A stretch of DNA of 64,000 nt from CANKJK01 sp040081715 (GTDB lineage Bacteria > Acidobacteriota > Vicinamibacteria > Vicinamibacterales > UBA2999): NCBI GenBank assembly GCA_040081715.1, contig JBEBFY010000005.1, positions 62,001-126,000 of the forward strand, in the 5' to 3' direction. The position numbers were made by a program, and so were the translations under genes. Positions 17,929 to 26,430 of the stretch are shown piece by piece (the first letter of the stretch is position 1; each line of letters begins with the position of its first letter). The notes beneath the pieces were generated by a model. It saw only the letters and a program-made list of their open reading frames with translations. It had not been told where the DNA came from and searched no databases.

Positions 17929-19512
17929 ATGCCTTCCGTCTACCTCGAGACCCGTCCAATAATGGTGGTGATGGTGTCAGCGTTGAGCCGATTCGCGTCC
18001 GCTCAGCGGACACAGGCCGCGGGTGTGTTCGCCGCCGCGTTCGCCCTGCGGTTCCTCGCACAGGGGGCCATTGAAAACGACCACTTTCTCCAGTTGGCCC
18101 GCGCCCACCAGATCCTGCACGGGGCATGGCCGATTCGGGACTTCGTCGATCTGGGTCAGATGCTGACCTACCTCCTCTCGGCGTCCGCGGCGGCGATCTT
18201 CGGTCCGTCTCTGCTCACCGAGGCCGTTCTGCTCATCCTGATCCTCGCGGGTGCAGCGGCACTCACCTTCGTTCTTGCGCGTCGTGCCTCCGGCAGCGCG
18301 GCGGTCGGCCTCGTAGCCGTTGCGGTGGAACTTGCCGCCTATCCTCGGCTGTACAACGCCGGCAAGCTCCTCTTCCCCGCAGTCGTGATCGCCCTGGGGT
18401 GGCGATACGCAGACCGGCCCACCGTGCGGCGGCTGGCAGCGCTCTCGGCCTGGACCGTGTGCGCATTTCTGTTGCGGCACGATTACGCTGCGTACACGCT
18501 GCTTGCGACCACCACGCTGCTCGTGGTCGCGCATCGCCTCGACCTCGCAGTCATGGCCCGCCGCTTCTCCGCCTACCTGGGGTTCGCGTTCGCGCTGATC
18601 CTGCCGTGGCTCGGCTACGTGCATTGGGCACAGGGCATCGGCTCCTACTTCCGTGCGGCCGCCGGATTCGTGCAGGTCGAAGCTCAACGAACGGTGAGCG
18701 GGTGGCCCGGTGCCGGTGGTCCAGTCCCCCCAACATGGATGGAGGCGGGTGCGTTCTATGCGATCGTCGTCCTTCCGTTCGTGGCCGTCTGGCTGGTCCG
18801 GCGACCCGGTTCCCGGTTGTCGGCTGCCCATGTGGTGTTCGTGGCTGTTCTCTCCCTGGCCATCGACGCGGTGTTCCTCCGCGACTCCTTGGACACCCGG
18901 CTTCCGGACGTGGTCGTGGCGCCGCTCGTTCTGGCGGCCTTGGTGGCCGGCCACTGTCGTCTACTGGTGTCCCGACGTGCTGCCCGTCTGTGGCTGGCAG
19001 CTACCGCCATTGGGGGCATCGCCCTGATCGCGTCGCTGGGAGCTTCGCTGCCGACTCCCTGGGCGGTTGCCGGGCGCATCGCGCAGGTAGCGACCCGGCT
19101 GCGCCGGGCCGAGCCTCCGGTCGTGCCGAGGCTCCACCTGCAGCTCGTGCGGTATCTGTCGTCCTGCACCTCGGCAGACGAGCACGTGCTGGTGAGCGGA
19201 TTCGCCCCAGAGATTCCCGTGCTGGCGGGACGACCGTTCGCGGCGGGACTCCCTGTCTGGCAACAGAACTACTTCACAGGAGAGGAGGAGGTTCAACGCG
19301 CCGTACACCAGCTGTCGCGGGAGCGGGTGTCGATGGCCGTTCTGATCGACGGTTCGGCGGCATTTGCCGGGGCATGGCCGGGCCTCGCGGAAAGCCTTCG
19401 CGCCCGCCGTTTCGTGGAGCGCACCTGGAGCGTGGACGGGCAGCAGCTGGTGGTCTGGCTTCCAGAGTCACGGGCGCACATGACCGCACCCACCTCTGAT
19501 GCGTGCGAGTGA
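17929..19512 (+). CDS. Polytopic membrane protein, possibly GT-C glycosyltransferase-like
   Basis: This is a 527-residue protein with about nine to ten hydrophobic segments and a C-terminal soluble part (from about residue 390). An acidic patch in the first loop (ENDHFLQLARA) and the DFVDLGQ stretch recall the first-loop acidic residues of GT-C lipid-linked sugar transferases, but no family signature is decisive. Several starts are possible (17929, 17962, 17971). It has no obvious operon partner: a reductase lies upstream and a convergent lipoprotein gene downstream. Confidence 0.6.
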   Translation: MPSVYLETRPIMVVMVSALSRFASAQRTQAAGVFAAAFALRFLAQGAIENDHFLQLARAHQILHGAWPIRDFVDLGQMLTYLLSASAAAIFGPSLLTEAVLLILILAGAAALTFVLARRASGSAAVGLVAVAVELAAYPRLYNAGKLLFPAVVIALGWRYADRPTVRRLAALSAWTVCAFLLRHDYAAYTLLATTTLLVVAHRLDLAVMARRFSAYLGFAFALILPWLGYVHWAQGIGSYFRAAAGFVQVEAQRTVSGWPGAGGPVPPTWMEAGAFYAIVVLPFVAVWLVRRPGSRLSAAHVVFVAVLSLAIDAVFLRDSLDTRLPDVVVAPLVLAALVAGHCRLLVSRRAARLWLAATAIGGIALIASLGASLPTPWAVAGRIAQVATRLRRAEPPVVPRLHLQLVRYLSSCTSADEHVLVSGFAPEIPVLAGRPFAAGLPVWQQNYFTGEEEVQRAVHQLSRERVSMAVLIDGSAAFAGAWPGLAESLRARRFVERTWSVDGQQLVVWLPESRAHMTAPTSDACE

Positions 19513-19530
19513 CCCTTCCGTTTTCGTCCA

Positions 19531-19560
19531 CGCGCGTCTGGCTGCGGTGGGTGACGCGCG
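19531..19560. terminator. Bidirectional hairpin between convergent genes
   Basis: CGCGCGTC (19531-19538) and GACGCGCG (19553-19560) form a perfect 8-bp stem with a 14-nt loop. It lies in the 51-nt gap between two genes that end toward each other. No strong T-run flanks it, so termination efficiency is uncertain, but the position is right for a shared terminator. Confidence 0.5.
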
Positions 19561-19563
19561 AGT

Positions 19564-20286
19564 CTACTGGGCCAGGAAGCTGGTCAGGATGAATCGGGCT
19601 GTGCCGCCGCTGATATTCACGCCGTGCCCGGCGAAGCACCCCCCACCAAACGTCATGCCGACCGTCGCAAGGTCAGCCAGCGTCGCCTCGAATCCCGCCA
19701 CAGCGGCGGGTGACGCGTTGCCCTTGGTGCCGAACACCGAGCCCCAGCGATCTGGCGTGACAGGCACCGTGAGGCTGCCACCTCCCGGGGTCAACGGGAG
19801 CGTTACGTCCGACCACCAGCGGTAGAAGTCGGCCGTGTTTGCCGTCGGCTCGTTCGCCCGTTCGAGGAACAGCCGCATGGTCGCCGGTCCCCCACAGACG
19901 TTCTCTGGCTCCAGCGCGAACTGGAAGACAGGCGCGCCGGTGACTTCGATTTGCACCGAGGCACTGAGCGCTCGCCCTTGCAACGCGATTCGTGTGGCCG
20001 TGGTCAGGTAATTGACGGCAGGGCAGTTCACGGCCCTGCAACCAGTCGTGGGGCTTTCGGTATACGACGGAAAATCAAAATACCAGCCATTCGACTGAGC
20101 GGCTGGGTGCGCAGGCATTGTGCTGCTGAAGCGGAAATCCCATTGCCCGGCTGCCGTTGATATCGTCGTCGGGATGGGTGCCGTCGGTGCTGTCGGTGAG
20201 GTCGGGCTGCGGCTATTGCCGCACGCGGCCAGCCCAAGGATGGCAAGGGCAGAGAGCGCGTGGCGTGCGACGCGTGTGGGGCTCAT
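19564..20286 (-). CDS. Lipoprotein of unknown function
   Basis: This is a 240-residue predicted lipoprotein: signal MSPTRVARHALSALAILGLAAC with the lipobox at Cys22, then a Pro/Thr/Ser-rich linker (SPTSPTAPTAP). The mature domain contains several Cys residues (CRAVNC, CGG, CF) that could form disulfides. No family is recognised. The start is ATG at 20286, and a longer open frame upstream is opposite the SLOG-like gene and not protein-like. It lies 56 nt downstream of that gene on the same strand, so it may be the third member of the TIR operon. Confidence 0.7.
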   Translation of the reverse strand: MSPTRVARHALSALAILGLAACGNSRSPTSPTAPTAPIPTTISTAAGQWDFRFSSTMPAHPAAQSNGWYFDFPSYTESPTTGCRAVNCPAVNYLTTATRIALQGRALSASVQIEVTGAPVFQFALEPENVCGGPATMRLFLERANEPTANTADFYRWWSDVTLPLTPGGGSLTVPVTPDRWGSVFGTKGNASPAAVAGFEATLADLATVGMTFGGGCFAGHGVNISGGTARFILTSFLAQ

Positions 20287-20342
20287 TTCGAAAACCTTGT
20301 CCAAGTATTGTCTACTCACGAGGTGCCCGTGCCGCGCCGGCC

Positions 20343-22151
20343 TTATCCGTGGGGCAGTTCGAGCGGTCGTTCGCGGTGCAGGATCAGCCAGTCGGCACTG
20401 TCCTCGAGCGCCTCCATGCCGAGCTCGCGAATCAGCGCGGCGAGTGAGCCCTGACCCGCTCCCTCGGCCAGCTTCTGCATCTCCCGCTCGGCCGCATCGA
20501 ACAGTTCGCTCATCCGCGTGAATTGCCGCACGTGTTCTGAGCGAGCCAGTTGATCGCCATACGCGCGAAGCAGGGCGGCGCTGACTCCGAACATCCCGAT
20601 GACAATCAGCAGCGAGTGGTGCACCCCTGGTGCCGCCAACGCATGCTGCACGACCGCTCCATACGGGATGACGGGCAGGGAGCTGGCGAGGAGCGCCAGC
20701 ACGATCGCCGCTGATCCCCCGGCGCCGAGCTTGAGAAGCGTCGTTCCAATCACGTGCTCCCTGTCGAGCTTCGCCTGCTCTTTCCTGGCCTTGAACACGA
20801 AATACGCGCGCTGGTCGCTGATCCAGTGCATCAGGAGGATAAAGCTGTCCCGGTGCGAGGTCGCGATCGATTGCTCGCCGCGGCGTTCCATCGTGGCCAA
20901 TAGATGCCACGTACGCAGCGCGATTCGTATCCAATCGAGGTCACTCCGCTGCTTACGAAGAAAGCTATCGACGACCGAATCTGGCAGGCCGGCGATCCAC
21001 CAGAAGAACTGGATACGCAGCGCTTCGGCGAGTGCACGGTAGTCCTGGTGCTTGGACTGGTACTCAGCCTTCTCCGCACGTCCGTAGAGCCACACCGCCG
21101 TGACCGCCGAACACGCCAGAAATCCAATCAGGAGCCACGGCAGTCCGATGAACCATTCCATGATGGACGCGGGCGCATGCTCGGGTACGTGGAAGAACGC
21201 GGCGTGCAGGTGAAAGAGCAGCGCCGTGATGCCCACGCCCACAAAGACCCGCCGAAGCGTCGCGAGCGTCTCTTTCGCGAAGTGGACGGCAAGCCCGTCG
21301 GCGACGGCGTATTGCTCCACGATCCGCTGGCAGGCTGCGGGTAGCTTCGAGAGTACCTCCGGCAGTGCCTCGAGCGGCGTGTCCACCAGTTGCGCCGTGC
21401 TTTGTCTGGCGGCCGCGTCGAGCTCCACCCGAAGGTGGCCTGCATCCTGGTTGAAGAGTTCGAGACGGTCCAGCAGGCGCGAGAAGGACTCCTCGGGCCT
21501 GTCCACTGGACGCAGCGTTCGTCGCGAGAATGGGAGGAAGTTGAGCAACAACCCACTTTGTCGCGGGGTCACGATGTGACGGACCGGGCCAGTTGGAACG
21601 GGCAGCGTCAGGCTGCTTCGCGAATCGAACTCTGAGGGAATGCCTTCGAGCCTGAATCGGACCACCTGTCCTGTCCCGCCGAGTTTTTCACCCGGGCCTT
21701 CCACGCCGTCCCAGAGCGCGAGGACGATTTGACTGGCACTGGCGATGAAGGCCCCGAGCTTGGCGTACTCCCTGTCGCGAGGCAGGCCGGTCGCTCGAAT
21801 ACTCTCTTCGGTGTTACCGGGGAGCAGCGGCAGGTGAATGGTGCCGCTGGCACGTTCCAAGAGGTCGGCGAACTCTTTACGCGAGGCGTCGGTCTGGAAG
21901 TCCTCTTCGTAGTGCGACAGTGGAAATGGAAACGGGACGACCAGCTGCATGCCGACCTGAAGGCCCACATGCGCGACCAGTCGGTCCGCGCCCTCCGCCA
22001 GGGGAGACAGCAGCACCAGCGACGAATGCGGATAGCGGCGCTGGATGTCCTGGAGTTCCAGCCGAATGATCTCGGCGAGTTCCGGGATGTCGGCTGGTCG
22101 CAGGTCGCGGTGACCGGTTACCCCGACGACGATGGGAAGAGGAGCCTCCAC
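20343..22151 (-). CDS. SLOG-like nucleotide-sensor domain fused to SLATT-like paired TM module
   Basis: From the chosen GTG the protein has 602 residues. Residues about 6-165 form a Rossmann-like SLOG domain: VVGVTGHRDL, then LSPLAEGADRLVA, then IVLALWDGVEG. A helical linker follows. TM pair 1 lies near 302-321 and 338-356, followed by DYRALAEALRIQFFW (about 370-384), the region typical of SLATT effectors. TM pair 2 lies near 477-493 and 513-530, and the tail is helical. The GTG lies 7 nt after the TIR stop; an ATG at 22298 would need a 140-nt overlap. In known conflict systems SLOG binds a nucleotide ligand and SLATT forms a membrane effector; this role is inferred. Confidence 0.75.
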   Translation of the reverse strand: MEAPLPIVVGVTGHRDLRPADIPELAEIIRLELQDIQRRYPHSSLVLLSPLAEGADRLVAHVGLQVGMQLVVPFPFPLSHYEEDFQTDASRKEFADLLERASGTIHLPLLPGNTEESIRATGLPRDREYAKLGAFIASASQIVLALWDGVEGPGEKLGGTGQVVRFRLEGIPSEFDSRSSLTLPVPTGPVRHIVTPRQSGLLLNFLPFSRRTLRPVDRPEESFSRLLDRLELFNQDAGHLRVELDAAARQSTAQLVDTPLEALPEVLSKLPAACQRIVEQYAVADGLAVHFAKETLATLRRVFVGVGITALLFHLHAAFFHVPEHAPASIMEWFIGLPWLLIGFLACSAVTAVWLYGRAEKAEYQSKHQDYRALAEALRIQFFWWIAGLPDSVVDSFLRKQRSDLDWIRIALRTWHLLATMERRGEQSIATSHRDSFILLMHWISDQRAYFVFKARKEQAKLDREHVIGTTLLKLGAGGSAAIVLALLASSLPVIPYGAVVQHALAAPGVHHSLLIVIGMFGVSAALLRAYGDQLARSEHVRQFTRMSELFDAAEREMQKLAEGAGQGSLAALIRELGMEALEDSADWLILHRERPLELPHG

Positions 22152-22158
22152 CGCCCAA

Positions 22159-23427
22159 CTACTTGGATCTGCCGGCGGGCTGGCCGGCCGGAGCTTCGGC
22201 GTCGGCGGCAGGCGCGTCGACCATCTTGAGTTCCAGGTCTTTCTTGAAACGCGACAGCCGGATCTGCAGTGTTCGCGCGGATGCCTGTGCGGCCACATCC
22301 AGGTCGATGGCTTTGGTGTCTCGAACCTTGCCGTCCTTGTTCAGCAGAGTCACGGTGGCTTGACCAGCACCCGGTCGGACGATGACAGCTGCCGACACGG
22401 GACCCTCCGGAATTCCAGGGCCGGCGGATGTGTCCTCAGCCTTGGCCTTGAGCCCCTTGCCCAGCAACTCTGACCAGAGGGTATGACCGTCGATCTCGAG
22501 ACTGATCTTGCCCTCGTCTACCGTATTCCTGAAGTCGATCAGTAGGTTCGGCGCGCGAGCAACAGCCGGCTTGGCCGATGCAGGCGCTGCGGCTGAACGC
22601 ACCGCCCTTGCCGATGCGGCCGGTCGCGGCGCTGCCGGGGACGCTGTCGTCGCGTGCGTAGCCGTCGGAGCAGGTGCCACGACCGCTGGCGCGACGGCCT
22701 CGGAACTGGTTGCCGCCGACGTGGTGTCTGCGGAGGGCGCAGCTGGTTCTGGCGTGGCCGCTGGCTGGCTATCGCCCTCGGCGGTCGGTGATGGTTCGGA
22801 CCCCGACCGCGCGCCGTAGATGATCGCCGCGCCGACGATCAGGGCAGCCGCAGCGGCGACAAGCCACTTCCTGGAGGCAGCCGGTTCGGCGGCCTTCCCC
22901 TCCACCACCGGATCCGGCACGACAGGAACTGGCGTGGCGGGCACGTTCAGCTCCGCAGCCGGCTCCACCGCCGTGACCTTCGCGACGAGTTCCGCCAGGG
23001 GCTGCGGAGTCGCTGCGCTGGACTTGGCGAGAAGCGACTTGACGGCCGTCGCCAGCTTGTCGATGTGGAGTTCGAGCGGGACCGACATCGCGTCGAGCCA
23101 GTGCGGGGCGCTGATGAAATATTCGAGGGTCTTGGTGGGCGTCGTGTTCTCGATGCGCAGCGGGATGATGTTGATGCCCTTGTGAACGGCGCGCTCCACC
23201 TCGCGCTCGATCTGCATCGACGCGTTGGCATTGCTGCTGAAGATCAGCACCATGATCTTCGATTGGTCGAGGGCGTCGATGATGCACTCCGCCCAGTTGG
23301 CGCCTGGTGTCACATCCCGCGGTGCGATCCAGCACCGGATGCGATGAATCGATTCCAGCTGTGAGCACACGGCATCGGCGATGGCCTTGTCGCTCGTGGC
23401 ATAGCTGACGAACACGTCGTGTGCCAT
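22159..23427 (-). CDS. TIR domain protein with single TM and extracytoplasmic C-terminal domain
   Basis: This is a 422-residue protein. The TIR domain covers about residues 1-135 (DVFVSYATSDK, IAPRDVTPGANWAE, MVLIFSSNANAS, then HWLDA). Glu47 in WAE aligns by eye with the catalytic Glu of NAD-cleaving TIRs. Residues 188-206 form one TM helix and 207-292 an Ala/Pro/Thr linker. About 293-402 is a small beta-rich domain predicted outside the membrane. It is the first gene of a minus-strand unit with the SLOG-TM gene. TIR effectors deplete or convert NAD in phage defence; here that is inference from domain and context. Confidence 0.85.
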   Translation of the reverse strand: MAHDVFVSYATSDKAIADAVCSQLESIHRIRCWIAPRDVTPGANWAECIIDALDQSKIMVLIFSSNANASMQIEREVERAVHKGINIIPLRIENTTPTKTLEYFISAPHWLDAMSVPLELHIDKLATAVKSLLAKSSAATPQPLAELVAKVTAVEPAAELNVPATPVPVVPDPVVEGKAAEPAASRKWLVAAAAALIVGAAIIYGARSGSEPSPTAEGDSQPAATPEPAAPSADTTSAATSSEAVAPAVVAPAPTATHATTASPAAPRPAASARAVRSAAAPASAKPAVARAPNLLIDFRNTVDEGKISLEIDGHTLWSELLGKGLKAKAEDTSAGPGIPEGPVSAAVIVRPGAGQATVTLLNKDGKVRDTKAIDLDVAAQASARTLQIRLSRFKKDLELKMVDAPAADAEAPAGQPAGRSK

Positions 23428-23464
23428 AGGAGTGTCCTGGTCTGCGTCAAGAGGTTCGGGAACT

Positions 23465-23478
23465 CGTTCGCGCGAACG
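23465..23478. promoter_or_regulatory. 14-bp perfect palindrome upstream of the TIR gene
   Basis: CGTTCGCGCGAACG is self-complementary and lies 37 nt upstream of the TIR start codon. Its place in the promoter region suggests an operator for a dimeric repressor. A smaller inverted repeat (CGCTC-CAGC-GAGCG) lies at 23501-23514. No regulator gene is adjacent. Confidence 0.5.
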
Positions 23479-23628
23479 GTTTCAGTATCCACCGATCTCA
23501 CGCTCCAGCGAGCGCACAGGACTGTCCATACATGGCACAAGTATCGACATTTACGTAGGAGTCATGATTCCCATGACGCGGGGAAGCAGCCCTGATAGCG
23601 GCTATCGTCCCCCGTGGGCGGCAGGGGC

Positions 23629-24099
23629 TCAGGGCCTGGATGCGACGATGCCCTTCAGCCCGGCGGATTGCAGGGGCAGGTCGATGGCGCCGGCCGGGAA
23701 CCCGGCCCTCTTGAGCAGGAACGCCAGGACATCGGCGTTCTGCTGCGCGCTCAGCCCGCCCGGGCTGTTGAGCGGCATCTGGACGCGCATGTAGTCGAAC
23801 ACCTCGCTCAGCGGCTTGCCGGCCCACTTGGCGACGAACGGCGGGCCGGTCAGCGCGGGCGCCAGGTCGCCGCCGCTCAGATCGAAGAGGTGGCAATACG
23901 AGCAGTTGTCCGCATAGAGTGCTTCGCCCCGGGCGGCCTGCGCCTCCGAGAAGACGCCTGGCTTGGGCTGCGCCATCGGGGCGGCCTTCCTCCGGCCACG
24001 TCGCTGTGCGGCGACCGGCGCAGCGGCCGTGACCACCAGGAGCGCGGTCATGGCGACGCAGGCGATGGCCGTCAATGGGTGCTTCATGTGGCGGCGCAT
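23629..24099 (-). CDS. Small mono-heme c-type cytochrome
   Basis: This is a secreted cytochrome of about 156 residues. It has a signal peptide (hydrophobic core TAIACVAMTALLVVTAAA), a basic spacer, one heme motif CSYCH, and a C-terminal region similar to the cytochrome at 10807-11253 (FLAKW-like and AGFPAGA patterns). ATG at 24099 is chosen because GGAG lies 5 nt before it; GTG at 24105 would overlap the upstream gene by 4 nt. It follows the cytochrome-DUF1080 gene in a two-gene operon. Confidence 0.85.
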   Translation of the reverse strand: MRRHMKHPLTAIACVAMTALLVVTAAAPVAAQRRGRRKAAPMAQPKPGVFSEAQAARGEALYADNCSYCHLFDLSGGDLAPALTGPPFVAKWAGKPLSEVFDYMRVQMPLNSPGGLSAQQNADVLAFLLKRAGFPAGAIDLPLQSAGLKGIVASRP

Positions 24100-24101
24100 G
24101 G

Positions 24102-25214
24102 TCACTCCACTTTCAGGCGCACGTTGCGCCAGTGAATTTCGGCCCCCTCGGATTCGAAGCCGATGTGGCCGGCCTCGGTGAACTCGTGTTCGGTGATGGT
24201 GTAGACGTGCAGCCCGTTGAGCGAGATCCTGACCTGGCCGTTCTTCGAGGCGATCTCCGCGCTGTTCCAGGCGCCGAGGGGCCGCTGTGCCTTCAGCAGG
24301 TTCTCCTTCTCGGTGGTGAACTTGAACTTCGTGTCCATCGGGAACGGCAGCAGCGGCCTGCTGTGATACCCCTCGATCTGGATGCCCTTGGGCCAGATGC
24401 GGTGGTCGTTGATGAACATGAAATAGCCGCTGTTGCCGTAGTAGGTCACCCCGTCGTTGTCATCCCAGTCCGGCGGCGGCTCGAACCGGTAGTCGAAGCG
24501 CCAGGTGAAGTCCTTGTACTTCTTGAGCGTGTACATGTAGCCCTGGATCTTGCCGGTGCAGACGAGCACGCCGTTCTCGATACGGAACACGCCGCCCGGG
24601 TCGGTCTTGCCGCACCCATCGGGCGCCTGCCGGCAGTTCGGACCGAGCATGAAGCTCCAGCCGGAGAAATTCTTGCCGTTGAAGATGGATTCAAAGCCGG
24701 TCTCATCAAGCGCCTTCGCCGGGTTGATCCACAACGACTTCATCACCGACACGTCGGCGGTGAGCTCCCTGGGACCCGGAGGCAGGCCGTTGGCCTGCAG
24801 GATGTAGGCGACGATATCGACCTTCGTGTCGATGCCGATCGTGTCCGACCCGAAGGCGGGCATGCCCTGACGGATGCGGTTGAACAGGTAGTAGACGCTC
24901 GGGTAGTCGGGGTGGCCGTCCGACGTCTTCATCAGGTACTTGCCGCCGACGTTCATCAGCGACCGTCCCGCCACGCCCACGCGCAGGCCCCGGCCGGTCT
25001 TGACCTGCTCGGCCGTTGTCGCGCTGTCCACGGTGTGACAGAAGGCGCAATTCCGGTTGAACGCGGTGAAGCCCCGCCGGGCCTGAGCCTCGGTGTAGTA
25101 CCCGGGGCCTGGCGGCGCCTGTGCCTCGACGACCGACGACGCACGCGGGGCCGACAGCAGTGCCGCCGTAATCGCGAATCCCATCATGGGCGTCAGCAAT
25201 GAGCGCGTGCGCAT
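24102..25214 (-). CDS. Cytochrome c fused to DUF1080 (3-keto-disaccharide hydrolase-like) domain
   Basis: This is a 370-residue secreted fusion. A signal peptide precedes a class I cytochrome with CAFCH (about residue 61). The second half, from about residue 190, is a DUF1080/LamG-like jelly-roll (FESIFNGKNFSGW; ending HIGFESEGAEIHWRNVRLK). DUF1080 proteins are annotated as 3-keto-disaccharide hydrolases or glucan-binding folds, so a link between sugar oxidation and electron transfer is plausible. The start at 25214 has a strong GAGGAGG 5 nt upstream; the open frame extends further but is not protein-like. Confidence 0.87.
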   Translation of the reverse strand: MRTRSLLTPMMGFAITAALLSAPRASSVVEAQAPPGPGYYTEAQARRGFTAFNRNCAFCHTVDSATTAEQVKTGRGLRVGVAGRSLMNVGGKYLMKTSDGHPDYPSVYYLFNRIRQGMPAFGSDTIGIDTKVDIVAYILQANGLPPGPRELTADVSVMKSLWINPAKALDETGFESIFNGKNFSGWSFMLGPNCRQAPDGCGKTDPGGVFRIENGVLVCTGKIQGYMYTLKKYKDFTWRFDYRFEPPPDWDDNDGVTYYGNSGYFMFINDHRIWPKGIQIEGYHSRPLLPFPMDTKFKFTTEKENLLKAQRPLGAWNSAEIASKNGQVRISLNGLHVYTITEHEFTEAGHIGFESEGAEIHWRNVRLKVE

Positions 25215-25362
25215 GGAACCTCCTCGAACGTGTTGCCGGACGGCCGGGTGAGCCCCGGCGCAACGTGTGCGGATTTTAGTGTGCGGGCCCAGACGCCGGT
25301 GAGAAATATTCATGGCCCGGCTCGCAGGTCGACGAGCGAGGGCACCAGCCAGATGACGGGGA

Positions 25363-25368
25363 TAGAAT
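25363..25368 (+). promoter_or_regulatory. -10-like TAGAAT before the cupin gene
   Basis: TAGAAT lies 7 nt before an in-frame ATG at 25376 and about 31 nt before the preferred start at 25400. Transcription would begin near 25376, giving a leader of about 24 nt that contains the GAGGAGG ribosome-binding site (25387-25393). Confidence 0.4.
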
Positions 25369-25399
25369 GACGGCCATGGCGACGAAGAGGAGGATGCGC

Positions 25400-25897
25400 A
25401 TGACGGTTGTGACAAGGGCCCTGGCATACGGGGTGGCGGTGGTGCTGCTGGCAGGGACGTCGGCTTCAGCGCAGACACCGGCGGATCTGGCCGCCATCTT
25501 CGCGTCGGCAGGGGATGTGTCTGCGCTGGTTGCAAAGGCGAAGGCGGAGCGGAAGCCTGACCAGCCGAACTTCGTGCAGCCGGTCGTGAAGCTTGTGCCC
25601 TACACGCTGAACCTGGAGTACCGCATGCCTGGGCTCAAGGCGCCGGCGTCGGTGCATGAAACCGAGGCCGAGATCTTCTTCGTGATTGAGGGTGCCGGCA
25701 CGGCGGTCACCGGCGGTGCGCTTGAGAACGGCAAGCGTTCCAACCCGGAGAACCTGTCGGGTACCGGGATCGTGGGCGGAGACACGCGCCGCATCGCGAA
25801 GGGCGATGTGCTGTTCGTGCCGCAGAACTCACCGCACTGGTTCAGCGCGGCGGACGGGCCGCTGGTGATGCTGTCGTTGCACGTCCCTCGGAAGTAG
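25400..25897 (+). CDS. Secreted cupin-domain protein
   Basis: This is a 165-residue protein with an N-terminal signal peptide ending SASAQ and a single cupin barrel. The first cupin motif includes HETEAEIFFVIEGAG, and the second reads GDVLFVPQNSPHWF. The histidines and Glu could bind a metal. ATG at 25400 is chosen because a perfect GAGGAGG lies 6 nt upstream; in-frame ATGs at 25367, 25376 and 25394 would lengthen the N-terminus. It is monocistronic and convergent with the small secreted protein gene downstream. No substrate can be inferred. Confidence 0.82.
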   Translation: MTVVTRALAYGVAVVLLAGTSASAQTPADLAAIFASAGDVSALVAKAKAERKPDQPNFVQPVVKLVPYTLNLEYRMPGLKAPASVHETEAEIFFVIEGAGTAVTGGALENGKRSNPENLSGTGIVGGDTRRIAKGDVLFVPQNSPHWFSAADGPLVMLSLHVPRK

Positions 25898-25924
25898 GCC
25901 CACCGACCGGCCCCGGCGCCTCGA

Positions 25925-26413
25925 CTAGTCCTTCACGATCGCGCACTCGCCGAGGTATTGCTCGGGCCGCGAGGTGTAGCCGGGGATGACGACGGCCGTC
26001 TCGGTCAGTTCATGGCGGCTATGCACGGCCTTGTAGAAGCCGGGCCGTGACTCGCTTGCCGAGATGCTGGTGAGGTAGACCTGCCCGCCAGGATTGGTGA
26101 CCACCAAGTGCAGGTTGCCGCCGAGCAGCATCACGGTGATGAGCAGGTTGCCCGTGCCGCCCTTCAGATTGGCGCTGCCGTCCATGGCGTTGACGGCGTT
26201 GAACGCCACGGCCAGATCGGGCGTGCTCTGCTTCATCGAGGGTTCGCCCGTCCCGCGTGCCCAGTTCCCCGTCGTCATAACCTTGAAGGTGCACGCCAGG
26301 CCCGTCGCCTCGGCCAAGGGGCTGGCCTGCTGCGCGTGCGCGGAGGGCGCCGTAAGGCCGAGCCCCAGCACGAGGACGCAACCGAACCGGACGGTCATTG
26401 AGCCGAACGCCAT
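25925..26413 (-). CDS. Small secreted protein of unknown function
   Basis: This is a 162-residue protein with a signal peptide (FGCVLVLGLGLTAPSAHA) and a mature part of beta-rich character. It has one Cys near each end of the mature chain (GLACTF and GECAIV), suggesting a disulfide. I recognise no family. It begins 17 nt after the response-regulator stop on the same strand, so it is probably the last gene of the TAXI-HK-RR operon. An alternative start is ATG at 26398. Confidence 0.65.
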   Translation of the reverse strand: MAFGSMTVRFGCVLVLGLGLTAPSAHAQQASPLAEATGLACTFKVMTTGNWARGTGEPSMKQSTPDLAVAFNAVNAMDGSANLKGGTGNLLITVMLLGGNLHLVVTNPGGQVYLTSISASESRPGFYKAVHSRHELTETAVVIPGYTSRPEQYLGECAIVKD

Positions 26414-26430
26414 CCCTGCGCCTGAGTGAC

